Shown here in pieces: positions 47,244 through 59,439 of a stretch of DNA of 64,000 nucleotides. How positions within the stretch are numbered: the stretch's first letter is position 1; each line of letters starts with the position of its first letter. Made by a program: the position numbers and the translations under genes. The DNA comes from Eutreptiella sp. 'Long Island Sound 2002' (lineage: Eukaryota; Euglenozoa; Euglenophyceae; Eutreptiales; Eutreptiaceae): positions 1 to 64,000 of the forward strand of contig CAXIWF010000703.1 of the NCBI GenBank assembly GCA_964036045.1, read 5' to 3'. The notes beneath the pieces were generated by a model. The model saw only the letters and a program-made list of their open reading frames with translations, was not told the origin of the DNA and made no database searches.

Positions 47244-47363
47244 GCTATTGAGGTATGGAGGACAACATTCATGTGTGTTGCATGGCAATACATTCATTTG
47301 GGACGCAAACTCAGGCACATGGGACCGAACCCAAGCCCAAGGCAGCAGCCAACCCTGGCCCCA

Positions 47364-47718
47364 AGGATGGTTGTTTTCAGTGATAGTCGGCAACTCAAGG
47401 CACCCCCCCAGGGCAACGTGGATGCATTGTCATGGAGCCTGACAGCATGAATGTGACCTCCTAGGTGTCCTCTAGAGGTTCCTGAACCTCAAGCTGAAGA
47501 GATGGCCCACAAACCTTTTTTTTGTACAAATTTCACCGTTCTACTACGTAACTTTTCGGCCTTTTCAGGATGGCTGTTTTCAGTGATAGTCGGCAACCCA
47601 AGGCACCCCCCCAGGGCAACGTCTATGCATTATCATGGAGCCTGACAGCATGAGTGTGACCTCCTAGGTCTCCTCTAGAGGTTCATAAACCTCAAGCTGA
47701 AGAGATGGCCCACAAAGA
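47364..47718. repeat. Duplicated ~152-bp module, unit C
   Basis: Counterpart of 19727-20081. Confidence 0.85.
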
Positions 47719-47921
47719 CAGGAGACAATGGGGTGGGGTGGGGTGGGGGGGGGGGGCATGCGCGCAGTTGAGGCCGCGGTCACATTTTCTCGGCCCATTT
47801 GTGCGTGCTTCTTCATTACTTGGGCCCTGGTTCCCCGTTTGCAGGGTATCTTTGTCTGATTGTGCCCCATGTGCGGCTCTTAACGGCCGAATCTGTTCGT
47901 TGCTGGCCCGTTCGGATGCGG
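47719..47921. repeat. R1 repeat, 5S-upstream copy, unit C
   Basis: Starts CAGGAGACA as in unit A; G-tract at 47730-47756. Confidence 0.85.
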
Positions 47922-47941
47922 TCGACCCCCCCCCTTTTCCC

Positions 47942-47958
47942 CGCCCGCAAGCCGGGCG
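47942..47958 (+). promoter_or_regulatory. GC-rich hairpin upstream of 5S, unit C
   Basis: CGCCCG-CAAGC-CGGGCG, the same loop as unit A. Confidence 0.4.
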
Positions 47959-47974
47959 TCCGCACATGACGAAT

Positions 47975-48093
47975 GCGTACGGCCATACTACTGGGAACAC
48001 ACCTGAACCCGTCTGATTTCAGAAGTTAAGCCTAGTCAGGCCCAGTTAGTACTGAGGTGGGAGACCACTTGGGAACACTGGGTGCTGTACGCT
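47975..48093 (+). rRNA. 5S ribosomal RNA, unit C
   Basis: Identical to the unit A gene, including T at 48014. The SL gene of unit D follows at 48741. Confidence 0.97.
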
Positions 48094-48098
48094 TTTTT
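48093..48098 (+). terminator. Pol III T-run terminator of 5S, unit C
   Basis: Six T directly after helix I. Confidence 0.85.
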
Positions 48099-48108
48099 AT
48101 TGCCCCTG

Positions 48109-48154
48109 ACTCGGTAGGATCTGCCCGTTCCTAGACAGGCAGATCCTACCGAGT
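48109..48154 (+). terminator. Perfect 17-bp hairpin downstream of 5S, unit C
   Basis: Identical to 20472-20517. Confidence 0.6.
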
Positions 48155-48740
48155 ATACAGTCTCCCCGAAAGTACTAAAAATAGCAAATTGTACCAAATC
48201 GACGTGAAAATCTTCGTACCCCCCCTATTTCGAGGTCGCTGATTCCGAAAATGCAATTCTTTTTCGAATCTGAGACAGTGGCGTCGAGATATGAGGGGGT
48301 CCAAATGGAGCGCGCGCGCGACCAAAAACTCGGTAATAACCGCCCCAACCGCCAAATCTGAGTTGATATTCGGATTCAGCGACATCAAAATAGGGGGGGG
48401 GGGTACTAGTTTACCCATGTAGGTCCCCAGGGGGTCCTGCTCTAACACCACCCCAAAAGGGGTATCCCCATTCGTGGTGAGGAACGGGCAGAGCCTACCG
48501 AGTCGGTAATAGTCACCCATATCCTAAAATGAGCTATTGACACAGTAAACCCCCCCTATTTCGGGGTCGCTGAGTCCAAAACGTCACTCATTTTGCGAAT
48601 CCGAGACGGTGGCGTCGAGCTATGGGGGAGGGGGGTCCTAACGAGCGGTGGGGGGTCCGAAAAACCCCCCCTCCAAAATGCGTTCGCATAAGGGCGCTGT
48701 CACAAGGACGTTATGCTACGCACATCCTTCTTGGAGGCAC
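48155..48740 (+). promoter_or_regulatory. 5S-SL intergenic spacer, C/D boundary
   Basis: Counterpart of 20518-21103, with the same three-copy motif. It leads into the SL copy with the shortened T-run. Confidence 0.6.
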
Positions 48741-48839
48741 ACTTTCTGAGTGTCTATTTTTTCGGTATATACTCGCTCCTTACTAGGCAGCTTTGGTGCT
48801 TTCAGCGCCACTTTGTGGAGGCCAATGGGCCAATCTCCT
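48741..48839 (+). ncRNA. Spliced-leader (SL) RNA gene, unit D, shortened exon (T6)
   Basis: The exon is 48741-48764 (24 nt): ACTTTCTGAGTGTCTA, then six T, then CG, where the other four copies have eight T. The donor GTATAT and the rest of the gene are unchanged. If transcribed, it would give mRNAs a leader two bases shorter. A homopolymer length error in sequencing is the main alternative; the flanks give no sign of wider decay. Confidence 0.88.
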
Positions 48840-49046
48840 TCCAAAACCAAAGTCCTCTCCACTGGAGTCCGGATCATAGGCTCAAGCTCAGCACCCACCA
48901 TTTACTCCGCACACATCCGCACACATGTCCCTCCCCTTTGCGTAACACCCTGCCCTTCCTTCCCTGGTGGTATCGCGGCATGCGCTGCCCCGCCCCTTCC
49001 GCCCCTCCCCCCTAGGGGAGTAGGGTTTGTCCATGTCCCTTGTGCG

Positions 49047-49246
49047 CAGGAGACAATGGGGTGGGGTGGGGTGGGGGGGTGCATGCGCGCAGTTGAGGCC
49101 GCGGTCACATTTTGTCGGCCCATTTGTGTGTGCTTCTTGCTTACTTGGGCCCTGGTTCCCCGTTTGCAGGGTATCTTTGTCTGATTGTGCCCCATGTGCG
49201 GCGCTTAACGGCCGAATCTGTTCGTTGCTGGCCCGTTCGGACGCGG
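49047..49246. repeat. R1 repeat, SL-downstream copy, unit D
   Basis: Same block, with G-tract at 49058-49079. Confidence 0.85.
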
Positions 49247-50146
49247 ACAATGATTTGTGCCATGTGATGTTTTTTCCAATCTGTTGCATTCGGTGACGTT
49301 GCCGATCGATGTGCACAGTGATACGCTGTATGGAGAGTGTTGTCCTGGGGACAGCTTGTTTTTTGGGCTTCTAGTCAGCTTTGCTGGGAGTTTTGTTTTG
49401 TATTCTTTGCACCATGTCGTGCTGTGAGCAATGTGTTGTGTCTTGTGCGCAGTGCTGTCTATTGCAAGCTGTATCCAAAAACTTCCATGGTGCAGAACAA
49501 AGGTCTCATTGAAGCTCATGTTTTTCGCACATGGCCGCCATGGCACCTTCTTAGGAGCTAGATCTTCCTCTGAGTGTGCTGAGACCATCCCGCCCCCCTC
49601 CTGGACAAGAATCTTAGAGATTCCAAATGTGCACATGCCTCTACAATGCCACATACCTTCGGGAAATCCTTCTGTGTAACCCGCATAGGCCTGTACGCAA
49701 AGGCTAAAAAGGATTTCAAAAATTTGCTGAACGAGGAATCTCAACAACCCTAGCTCCTTGAGGGAATATATGAATGGTCCAAATGCTCGATCTAGCCATA
49801 ATTCAAAGGCAGGAAATACATTCTAAACTGTAAGCCACAAATTATCATAACTATTGCAACTTTCCTCAACCTCTTTTGTCCGCAAAAATCTTGACGCAGT
49901 GATATTGCAGGTAGTAAAGACGTATCACTATTACTATCGCAAAAAGGAATGTCGAAGTGGTCCACTTCACGGTTCAAAAAATCCTAGTTTGTTGCGTGAC
50001 GATGTTACAAATTTTGTACATACCATTGTCTGTTGGAAACAGAACACTGCATGTGTCCTGTGTGCTACAAAACCGCGGCTGCCAAAGTACTGCATGATTC
50101 GATGCTCAACAACTTACCAAAATGTCAAACCCATAGCAGATGAGGT
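49247..50146. other. Unassigned spacer after R1, unit D
   Basis: Counterpart of 660-1559; nothing recognised. Confidence 0.5.
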
Positions 50147-52139
50147 ATGGGATCAAATTGTCCTAACCAATTTTGAGAAACATCCCAGATGTCCCCAATA
50201 TCCTAGTGAGTTTAAAATACAATATCACAATCTTCTACACAACCATAGATCTATCAAGGCTGCGCATCCCGATGGCTAACCCGTACGAAATGAAAAGCGC
50301 GCCAACGAATGTCCTAAGTCGTGTTTGAGAAAACGATCCTAAGTCCGAATGCAGAAAAGATCCTAATGATTCTAATTATCATAAAAGTCCTAACCAGGCG
50401 AACATGTTGCGATGAGTCATTGTCAAAGATATGGAAAAATAGGTTATCCTTATCCTAGAACCTCTGTCTAACGCGTGGAAAAAACATCCTAAGTATCCTG
50501 AACATCCCCAGCCTTTGGGACAGAACGTTAGGGCTAGGAAACATCCTAACTATGCCAAGTACTGAATATTCCTCGATAACACCAACGAATATACTACATA
50601 TCCTAAGAGTGGTTACAATTACGGTTGTCATGAGTTATTTGCCATCACTACACATGCAAAATGTAAAAAGAACGATATTCTAACTCCTGTTGGAGAAAAT
50701 ATCCTAAATATCTTCAACTGACTGAACATTTGTTCTCAAAAATATCCCAAATATCCCAAGTACTTTGTGTGGCTCCGGGCATGTAATTATCCTAAACCTC
50801 CTGACCTGGCAAACATGTTGCGATGGGTCATTGTCAAAGAGATGGATAAACCGGTTAGCCTTAGCCTAAAAACACTGTCTAATTTGTGCAAAAAACATCC
50901 TAAGTATCCTAAATGTCCTCAACTTTTGGGACTGAAAGTTGGGGCTAGCAAACATCTTTAATGTGCTAAGTACTCCACTTTCTTCGATAACAGCAAGGAA
51001 TATCTTAAATATCCTAAGAGTGGTTACAAGTACGGTTGTGATGAGGAATTTGCCATTACTATACATGAAAAATCTAAGAATAAAAATATCATAAGTGCTG
51101 ACGGAGAAAATATCCTAATTATCCTAAATATCCTAAACATCCCAATGGGCAAACAACGGGATGTTGAAAATGTTGTGAGTCCTAATTTTGCCAAGTCAGT
51201 CATCCGAATCATCGGGAAGATCGTTAAACCTCATGCAGAAAATATCCTAAGTATCCCAAATGTTCTGACCTGGCTCGTTTCTTTTCTCAAAAACATCCTA
51301 AATATCCTAAGTACGTAATATTGTTCGGGGCATATCATCGAACATATTGTAAGTATCCGCTATTGGTGTGATGAGTAAGTAGCGATGGCTAGAAGGAAGA
51401 TATCATAAGTCCTATAGGAGACAATATTCGAATTATCCTAAATATTCTGAACCATCCAATGGGCCTACAACAGGATGCTGAAAATGTTGTGCTCAGCACG
51501 TGTCAAATACTTCCTAATCTCGCCAGACCAAACATCCTGAATATCAGCACCATTCTCTCAGATCATGCAGAAAATATCCTAAATATCCCAAATATCCTCA
51601 ATTGACTGAACTTTCTTGCTCAAAAATATCCTCAATATCCCAAGTACTTCATGTAGCTTTGGGCATAACACCAGAAATATTCCAAAGATTCGAAGAAGGG
51701 TTACAGCTACCATTGTGATGAGTACATTGCCAAAAATATCCTAAGTCCTGATGGAGACAATATCCTCATTATGTGGACCATCCTCAACATCGTAATGGAC
51801 AAACAAACGCAGGCTGAACATGTTGTGATAAGCAATCGTCAAAAACATCCCAACCTCGCCAGAACAAATATTCTAAATGCAAGAAAAGATCCTAAAACGT
51901 CATGCAAAAAATATCCTAAATATCCTAAATATCCCTAGCTGACTCATCTAGACTGAAACCTCCTGCTGAAAAATGTCCAAAATATCCCAAGTACTTAATA
52001 TTCTTCCAGGCAAGGACCAAAAATATCCTAACTATCCTAAAAAATGGTTACCGTTAAAGCTAAGGTTAACCGTAACCCTTTTTTTTAGGATAATTAGGAT
52101 ATTTTCCCAAAAAAATGATCGGGTGTTTGGGATATTTTA
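50147..52139. repeat. Decayed TATCCTAA-rich region, unit D
   Basis: Counterpart of 1560-3552 with the B/D marker AACTTTC. Confidence 0.75.
52019..52104. repeat. Long imperfect inverted repeat, unit D
   Basis: Same hairpin as 3432-3517. Confidence 0.85.
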
Positions 52140-52833
52140 GAACGCAAAAGTAACCTACTAGGATGCATTCTTTTGGCACTCACAAACCACCTCGCCTATG
52201 GAATGAGGCCTCAAGACAACACAAACAGCCCTGAACCAGTGCACCACACATGTGTAACGGCAGCAGTGACAGCACTCAATTATACACTGATGTGATCAGA
52301 ATTTCAATGATTCTCAGATGTACATTAGTGCAGTAAATTTTCCGCTTGTTTTCATGTTTTCCGTTCGCCGCCAGATGTCGCCTGTGAGTGCGCGTCGAGT
52401 CGCATTTGTCTTTCGTGATTTCCCAATCGGATTTATTTAAATTATTTGGAATGATTTCACGTTGTGTCATTATGTGCGATGAATGCGCATTGAGATTCTA
52501 TGTCTGCTCCATTTTTGTAGACCGGGTTTTCGTACTCTTCATATTCCACCATGGAGTTCAAAGGACTTACAAGTGCTTCGCATATGTCGCTCCCCTAAGC
52601 TGGATATGGGTCTGAAGAGGGTTATGTGGGTTCGGAGATATCAGGGGCAGTGTCGGGCGTTACGACCCCTGGGGCATCAAGGCTACAGGCTTCGCAGTTA
52701 CAACAAAGATCAACCACTATGCAGCGGTTACAACATGTTCCTCACATGGCACCACACAAAAGGAAGAAACACTACACCACATCAATCCACACCACGCTAG
52801 ACCACACCACACCACCTTTCACCGCACTGCCCC
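52140..52833. other. Unassigned spacer before the minisatellite, unit D
   Basis: Counterpart of 3553-4246 with B/D markers; nothing recognised. Confidence 0.5.
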
Positions 52834-53081
52834 AGGATGTGCCCCGCAATGTGGCCCACGATGTGCCCCAGAATGTGCCCCTCAATGCTCACCAGAATGT
52901 GACCCATGATGTGCCCCACCATGTGCCCCACCATGTGCCGCACGATGTGCCCGCCAAATGCCAATTGATGTGCCCCATGATGTGCCCCACAGTGTGCCCC
53001 ACTGTGAACCCCACGATGTGCCCTGGGATGTGCCCCACCATGTGCCCCACCATGTGCCGCAGGATGTGCCCCACCATGTAG
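52834..53081. repeat. 12-bp minisatellite, unit D
   Basis: Same array as 4247-4494. Confidence 0.88.
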
Positions 53082-53295
53082 TAAAATACTTGTAAAATCG
53101 GGGTAAAAATTGGGGATGTTTTTTGCCATACAAGGAGGGTGCTGGGTATACTTTGCACTGCACCACGGCCTCCTACCACCTTCAGAATGCATACCACTTC
53201 ACAAATGCCTTCCTCTCTATCATTACATCACATTCCAACCCATAGTTGCTCACCCGGGATGCTCCCCTTGCTGGTCTCTCCGCTATTTACCACAA
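53082..53295 (-). repeat. S element, inverted copy i, unit D
   Basis: Counterpart of 25447-25660. Confidence 0.8.
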
Positions 53296-53430
53296 ACCAT
53301 ACATAAAAAAAAGGCATGTTTCTGGGTAGTTCTCCATAGGCATAGTCGGCAACCCAAGGGACCCCTTCAGGATGTATCCACGGCTTCTGTGCCCCAAGCC
53401 AATGGCGTTGGTGAGGTCTCTGGGATCAGG

Positions 53431-53715
53431 GCATGGACATCCGAACCCGGTTTGCCAAACCAAAACATTGTCCAGCCGCCGCAGCTCCATTAAGGTCCAC
53501 CGCTCACTAGTAAAATCGGGGTAAAAACTGGGGATGTTTTTCGCCATACAAGGAGGGTGGTGGGTATACTTTGCACTGCACCACGGCCTCCTACCACCTT
53601 CAGAATGCATTCCACTTCACAAATGCCTTCGTTTCTATCATTACATCACATTCCAACCCATGGTTGCTCGACCGGGATGCTACCCTTGCTGGTCTCTCCG
53701 CTGTTTACCACAAAT
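53431..53715 (-). repeat. S element, inverted copy ii, unit D
   Basis: Counterpart of 25796-26080. Confidence 0.8.
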
Positions 53716-53951
53716 CCCGCCCTTTCATGTCCCAACACCCCATTCAAAAACACCCACCCCTCCCCCATCCGCATCAACACGCCATACCTACACTTTCGTG
53801 CAACCCCCCAAATGTGCTTACATTCACATTTGCATCCCACCGCACCCATCCAATTCCACACAGGCCACCGTACCCCGCCCTTTCATGTCCCAACAACCCA
53901 TTCAAAAAGAACCACACACCAGCATCCGCATCAACACGCCGTACCTACACT

Positions 53952-54240
53952 TGTGGTAATCACCAGAGAGACCAGCAAGGGGAGCATCCCGGGTGAGCAA
54001 CTATGGCTTGGAATGTGATGTAATGATCGAGGGGAGGGCAGCTGTGGAGTGCACCTCATTGCAAAGATGTTAGGAGGCCGTGGTGCAGTGCATGGTACAA
54101 CCAGCACCCCCTCTGTGTAGCGAAAAACATAGCCGATTTTTACCCCAATTTTACTAGCGAGCGGTGGACCTTAATGGAGCCACCGCGGCTGGAAATGTTT
54201 TTGCCTGGCAAAGCCAGTTCAGATGTCCATGGCAGCATCG
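53952..54240 (+). repeat. S element copy D1
   Basis: Markers GATCGAGG and AAATGT; four monomers follow. Confidence 0.85.
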
Positions 54241-54946
54241 CCCTTTCATGTTCTAACGACCCATTCAAAAACACCCACCCCTCCCCCATCCGCATCAACA
54301 CGCCATACCTACACTTTCCTACAACCCCCCCAATGTGCTTACATTCACATTTGCATCCCACCGCATCCACCCAACCCGGCACAGGCCACGGTACCCCGCC
54401 ATTTCATGTCCCAACACCCCATTCAAAAACACCCACCCCTCCCCCATCCGCCTCAACGCGGCATACCTACACTTTCCTACAACCCCCCCAATGTGCTCAC
54501 ATTCACATTTGCATCCCACCGCATCCACCCAACCCGGCACAGGCCACGGTACCCCGCCACTTCATGTCCCAACACCCCATTCAAAAACACCCACCCCTCC
54601 CCCATCCGCATCAACACGCCATACCTGCACTTTCTTGCAACCCTCCCAATGTGCTCACATTCACTTTTACATCCCAGCGCATCCACCCAACCCGGCACAG
54701 GCCACGGTACCCCGCCATTTCATGTTCCAACACCCCATTCAAAAACACCCACCCCTCCCCCATCCGCCTCAACACGGCATACCTACACTTTCGTGCAACC
54801 CCCCAAATGTGCTCACATTCACATTTGCATCCCACCGCACCCATCCAATTCCACACAGGCCACCGTACCCCGCCCTTTCATGTCCCAACAACCCATTCAA
54901 AAAGAACCACACACCAGCATCCGCATCAACACGCCGTACCTACACT

Positions 54947-55235
54947 TGTGGTAATCACCAGAGAGACCAGCAAGGGGAGCATCCCGGGTGAGCAACTATG
55001 GCTTGGAATGTGATGTAATGATAGAGGGGAGGGCAGCTGTGGAGTGCACCTCATTGCAAAGATGTTAGGAGGCCGTGGTGCAGTGCATGGTACAACCAGC
55101 ACCCCCTCTGTGTAGCGAAAAACATAGCCGATTTTTACCCCAATTTTACTAGCGAGCGGTGGACCTTAATGGAGCCACCGCGGCTGGAAATGCTTTTGCC
55201 TGGCAAAGCCAGTTCAGATGTCCATGGCAGCATCG
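54947..55235 (+). repeat. S element copy D2
   Basis: Markers GATAGAGG and AAATGC; five monomers follow. Confidence 0.85.
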
Positions 55236-56099
55236 CCCTTTCATGTTCCAACGACCCATTCAAAAACACCCACCCCTCCCCCATCCGCATCAACACGCCA
55301 TACCTACACTTTCCTACAACCCCCCCAATGTGCTCACATTCACATTTGCATCCCACCGCATCCACCCAACCCGGCACAGGCCACGGTACCCCGCCATTTC
55401 ATGTTCCAACACCCCATTCAAAAACACCCACCCCTCCCCCATCCGCCTCAACGCGGCATACCTACACTTTCCTACAACCCCCCCAATGTGCTCACATTCA
55501 CATTTGCATCCCACCGCATCCACCCAACCCGGCACAGGCCACCGTACCCCGCCCTTTCATGTCCCAACACCCCATTCAAAAACACCCACCCCTCCTCCAT
55601 CCGCATCAACACGCCATACCTACACTTTCGTGCGACCCCCCGTATGTGCTCACATTCACATTTGCATCCCACTGCACCCACCCAACCCCACACAGGCCAC
55701 CGTACCTCGCCCTTTCGTGTTCCAACACCCCATTCAAAAACACCCACCCCTCCCCCATCCGCATCAACACGCCATACCTGCACTTTCTTGCAACCCTCCC
55801 AATGTGCTCACATTCACATTTGCATCCCAGCGCATCCACCCAACCCGGCACAGGCCACGGTACCCCGCCATTTCATGTTCCAACACCCCATTCAAAAACA
55901 CCCACCCCTCCCCCATCCGCCTCAACACGGCATACCTACACTTTCGTGCAACCCCCCAAATGTGCTCACATTCACATTTACATCCCACCGCACCCATCCA
56001 ATTCCACACAGGCCACCGTACCCCGCCCTTTCATGTCCCAACAACCCATTCAAAAAGAACCACACACCAGCATCCGCATCAACACGCCGTACCTACACT

Positions 56100-56388
56100 T
56101 GTGGTAATCACCAGAGAGACCAGCAAGGGGAGCATCCCGGGTGAGCAACTATGGCTTGGAATGTGATGTAATGATAGAGGGGAGGGCAGCTGTGGAGTGC
56201 ACCTCATTGCAAAGATGTTAGGAGGCCGTGGTGCAGTGCATGGTACAACCAGCACCCCCTCTGTGTAGCGAAAAACATAGCCGATTTTTACCCCAATTTT
56301 ACTAGCGAGCGGTGGACCTTAATGGAGCCACCGCGGCTGGAAATGTTTTTGCCTGGCAAAGCCAGTTCAGATGTCCATGGCAGCATCG
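56100..56388 (+). repeat. S element copy D3
   Basis: Markers GATAGAGG and AAATGT; three monomers follow. Confidence 0.85.
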
Positions 56389-56890
56389 CCCTTTCATGTT
56401 CCAACGACCCATTCAAAAACACCCACCCCTCCCCCATCCGCATCAACACGCCATACCTACACTTTCCTACAACCCCTCCAATGTGCTTACATTCACATTT
56501 GCATCCCACCGCATCCACCCAACCCGGCACAGGCCACGGTACCCCGCCATTTCATGTTCCAACACCCCATTCAAAAACACCCACCCCTCCCCCATCCGCC
56601 TCAACGCGGCATACCTACACTTTCGTGCAACCCCCCAAATGTGCTCACATTCACATTTGCATCCCACCGCATCCACCCAACCCGGCACAGGCCACCGTAC
56701 CCCGCCCTTTCATGTCCCAACACCCCATTCAAAAACACCCACCCCTCCCCCATCCGCATCAACACGCCATACCTGCACTTTCTTGCAACCCTCCCAATGT
56801 GCTCACATTCACATTTACATCCCAGCGCATCCACCCAACCCGGCACAGGCCACGGTACCCCGCCCTTAGTGAGAGTCTATAGAGCACTCG

Positions 56891-57090
56891 CTGACACACA
56901 ACTGACACACAGAGCTGACACACAAATGACCACAGAGAGCGCGTGACACACAAGTGACACACACAGAGTGCGCTGACACACAAGTGACACACAGACAGCG
57001 CGCTGACACACACAGACAGCGCGCTGACACCCAATGGACACCTATGATGCGCGCTGACACACAACGAACACACAGACAGCGCGCTGACGC
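56891..57090. repeat. CTGACACACA minisatellite, unit D
   Basis: Counterpart of 17969-18168. Confidence 0.85.
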
Positions 57091-57942
57091 TTGTAGAAAT
57101 ACATCCGGGCATGGCCAATTGCTATGACATTTTCGTTGCTGCCTGCACAAGTCGGAAAATTGGTGCATTGTATTTTGGTCAATGTTTGCTGCCAGTGTTC
57201 AGCATGACTATTTTTTTCCAAAATATGTGGTGTTTTTCATGGTGAGCCTGTGTGGAATGTTCCCTATTGCTTGCTCTATTTGTGGACACTATTGAACAAT
57301 GCTTGTTTTTTCCTCCTCCTACTTTCACTGATGCCAAGACAGTCCAGTGTTGTTGGGGACATGCCATTGCAGTTTGGAGCAGAATTGATGCAACACACTT
57401 CGCTACAACAGGACTTGGCTGGCAAAAATGATGACCAAACAACAGACACCAAAACATTTGTATGTTCAAGCCATGTCTTTTGCAGGGGCAAGCGGAAAAC
57501 CTCAATTGATAAGGCATTGGTTGCAAGTTAAAAGCTTTGTGCATTGGCAAAAGCATGCGATGCAAGAACAACATGTTTGATACACAATCAGGACGGGCAT
57601 GGAATGCATGATTAGACAATTTTTGTATTGGCGAGAGTAGGGGCAGCATGTGTGTTCAACCCATTTTTGCATTTGTGAAAGCTAGGGTTTGGAACTCAAT
57701 TCTGGTTGCATTTCTGAATAAATTAGTGGATTCATGTAGGAGTAGGGGTGCAAAGTGGTGCGAATTCCTACAGCAGTGCGGGTGCAATGGAAAAAGCAGG
57801 GTGCATAATCTCAGCCGATTCTGGTGGCATTGGGGATGCGAATGACCCTTTGTGAATTTTTTTTGTGGTACCTTCGTGTAATTTTTTTCCAGGAAACAGG
57901 AAGTTGACGGTTTTTTTCATTTGCTGTCCCCAAAAAAAAATA
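57091..57942. other. Unassigned spacer, unit D
   Basis: Counterpart of 18169-19020; nothing recognised. Confidence 0.5.
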
Positions 57943-58528
57943 CATTCACAAGGACCAGGCATTGCTGGGGTAGACATATAGGCATAAAACAATTCCCTAA
58001 AATTTTCCAAGTTTTCGGGCACAAAAACATGGGAACACGTTCTGTGTTTGTGGCCTACACTCTGCAGCCTGACCCACCACTCTGGACTCTCCCTGAACAA
58101 GGGATCTCCAGGGGGTGGGAGCCCATTCACAAGGGCCAGGCATTGCTGGGGTAGACATATAGGCATAAAACAATTTCCTAAAATCTTCCAAGTTTTCGGG
58201 CACAAAAACATGGGAACACGTTCTGTGTTTGTGGCCTACACTCTGCAGCCTGACCCACCACTCTGGACACTCCCTGAACAAGGGATCTCCAGGGGGTGGG
58301 AGCCCATTCACAAGGGCCAGGCATTGCTGGGGTAGACGTATAGGCATAAAACAATTTCCTAAAATCTTCCAAGTTTTCGGGCACAAAAACATGGGAACAC
58401 GTTCTGTGTTTGTGGCCTACACTCTGCAGCCTGACCCACCACCCTGGACTCTCCCTGAACAAGGGATCTCCAGGGGGTGGGAGCCCATTCACAAGGGCCA
58501 GGCATTGCTGGGGTAGACATATAGGCAT
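57943..58528. repeat. 181-bp tandem repeat, 3.2 copies, unit D
   Basis: Same structure as 19021-19606, with the B/D marker AACACGTTC. Confidence 0.92.
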
Positions 58529-58648
58529 GCTATTGAGGTATGGAGGACAACATTCATGTGTGTTGCATGGCAATACATTCATTTGGGACGCAAACTCAGG
58601 CACATGGGACCGAACCCAAGCCCAAGGCAGCAGCCAACCCTGGCCCCA

Positions 58649-59003
58649 AGGATGGTTGTTTTCAGTGATAGTCGGCAACTCAAGGCACCCCCCCAGGGCA
58701 ACGTGGATGCATTGTCATGGAGCCTGACAGCATGAATGTGACCTCCTAGGTGTCCTCTAGAGGTTCCTGAACCTCAAGCTGAAGAGATGGCCCACAAACC
58801 TTTTTTTTGTACAAATTTCACCGTTCTACTACGTAACTTTTCGGCCTTTTCAGGATGGCTGTTTTCAGTGATAGTCGGCAACCCAAGGCACCCCCCCAGG
58901 GCAACGTCTATGCATTATCATGGAGCCTGACAGCATGAGTGTGACCTCCTAGGTCTCCTCTAGAGGTTCATAAACCTCAAGCTGAAGAGATGGCCCACAA
59001 AGA
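58649..59003. repeat. Duplicated ~152-bp module, unit D
   Basis: Counterpart of 19727-20081. Confidence 0.85.
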
Positions 59004-59206
59004 CAAGAGACAATGGGGTGGGGTGGGGTGGGGGGGGGGGGCATGCGCGCAGTTGAGGCCGCGGTCACATTTTCTCGGCCCATTTGTGCGTGCTTCTTCA
59101 TTACTTGGGCCCTGGTTCCCCGTTTGCAGGGTATCTTTGTCTGATTGTGCCCCATGTGCGGCTCTTAACGGCCGAATCTGTTCGTTGCTGGCCCGTTCGG
59201 ATGCGG
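59004..59206. repeat. R1 repeat, 5S-upstream copy, unit D
   Basis: Starts CAAGAGACA as in unit B; G-tract at 59015-59041. Confidence 0.85.
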
Positions 59207-59226
59207 TCGACCCCCCCCCTTTTCCC

Positions 59227-59243
59227 CGCCCGCATGCCGGGCG
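59227..59243 (+). promoter_or_regulatory. GC-rich hairpin upstream of 5S, unit D
   Basis: CGCCCG-CATGC-CGGGCG, the same loop as unit B. Confidence 0.4.
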
Positions 59244-59259
59244 TCCGCGCATGACGAAT

Positions 59260-59378
59260 GCGTACGGCCATACTACTGGGAACACACCTGAACCCGTCCG
59301 ATTTCAGAAGTTAAGCCTAGTCAGGCCCAGTTAGTACTGAGGTGGGAGACCACTTGGGAACACTGGATGCTGTACGCT
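59260..59378 (+). rRNA. 5S ribosomal RNA, unit D (helix IV variant)
   Basis: Like the unit B gene (C at 59299) but with A at 59367, giving CACTGGATGC instead of CACTGGGTGC. The change replaces the last G of CTGGG, which pairs with the first C of CCCAG in helix IV, so one base pair at the helix end becomes C-A. Helix I and the internal promoter are intact. It is probably still transcribed; whether it is used in ribosomes is unknown. Confidence 0.95.
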
Positions 59379-59383
59379 TTTTT
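59378..59383 (+). terminator. Pol III T-run terminator of 5S, unit D
   Basis: Six T directly after helix I. Confidence 0.85.
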
Positions 59384-59393
59384 ATTGCCCCTG

Positions 59394-59439
59394 ACTCGGT
59401 AGGATCTGCCCGTTCCTAGACAGGCAGATCCTACCGAGT
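59394..59439 (+). terminator. Perfect 17-bp hairpin downstream of 5S, unit D
   Basis: Identical to 20472-20517. The distant half-site in this spacer is followed by TTGGTAATAG where other units have TCGGTAATAG. Confidence 0.6.

Larger units (their letters stand above)
32240..48589. repeat. Tandem 5S-SL unit C (16,350 bp, long type)
   Basis: Same order as unit A, with the A/C/E marker set. The satellite array is 8,188 bp. Its excess over unit B (5,063 bp) equals 5,038 bp of satellite plus 25 bp at the right junction. Confidence 0.9.
53716..56865. repeat. 158-bp satellite array with S elements, unit D (3.15 kb)
   Basis: Same block structure (1, 4, 5 and 3 monomers) and the same end point as unit B. 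It differs by scattered bases, such as GCCACTTCATG near 54560. Confidence 0.93.
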
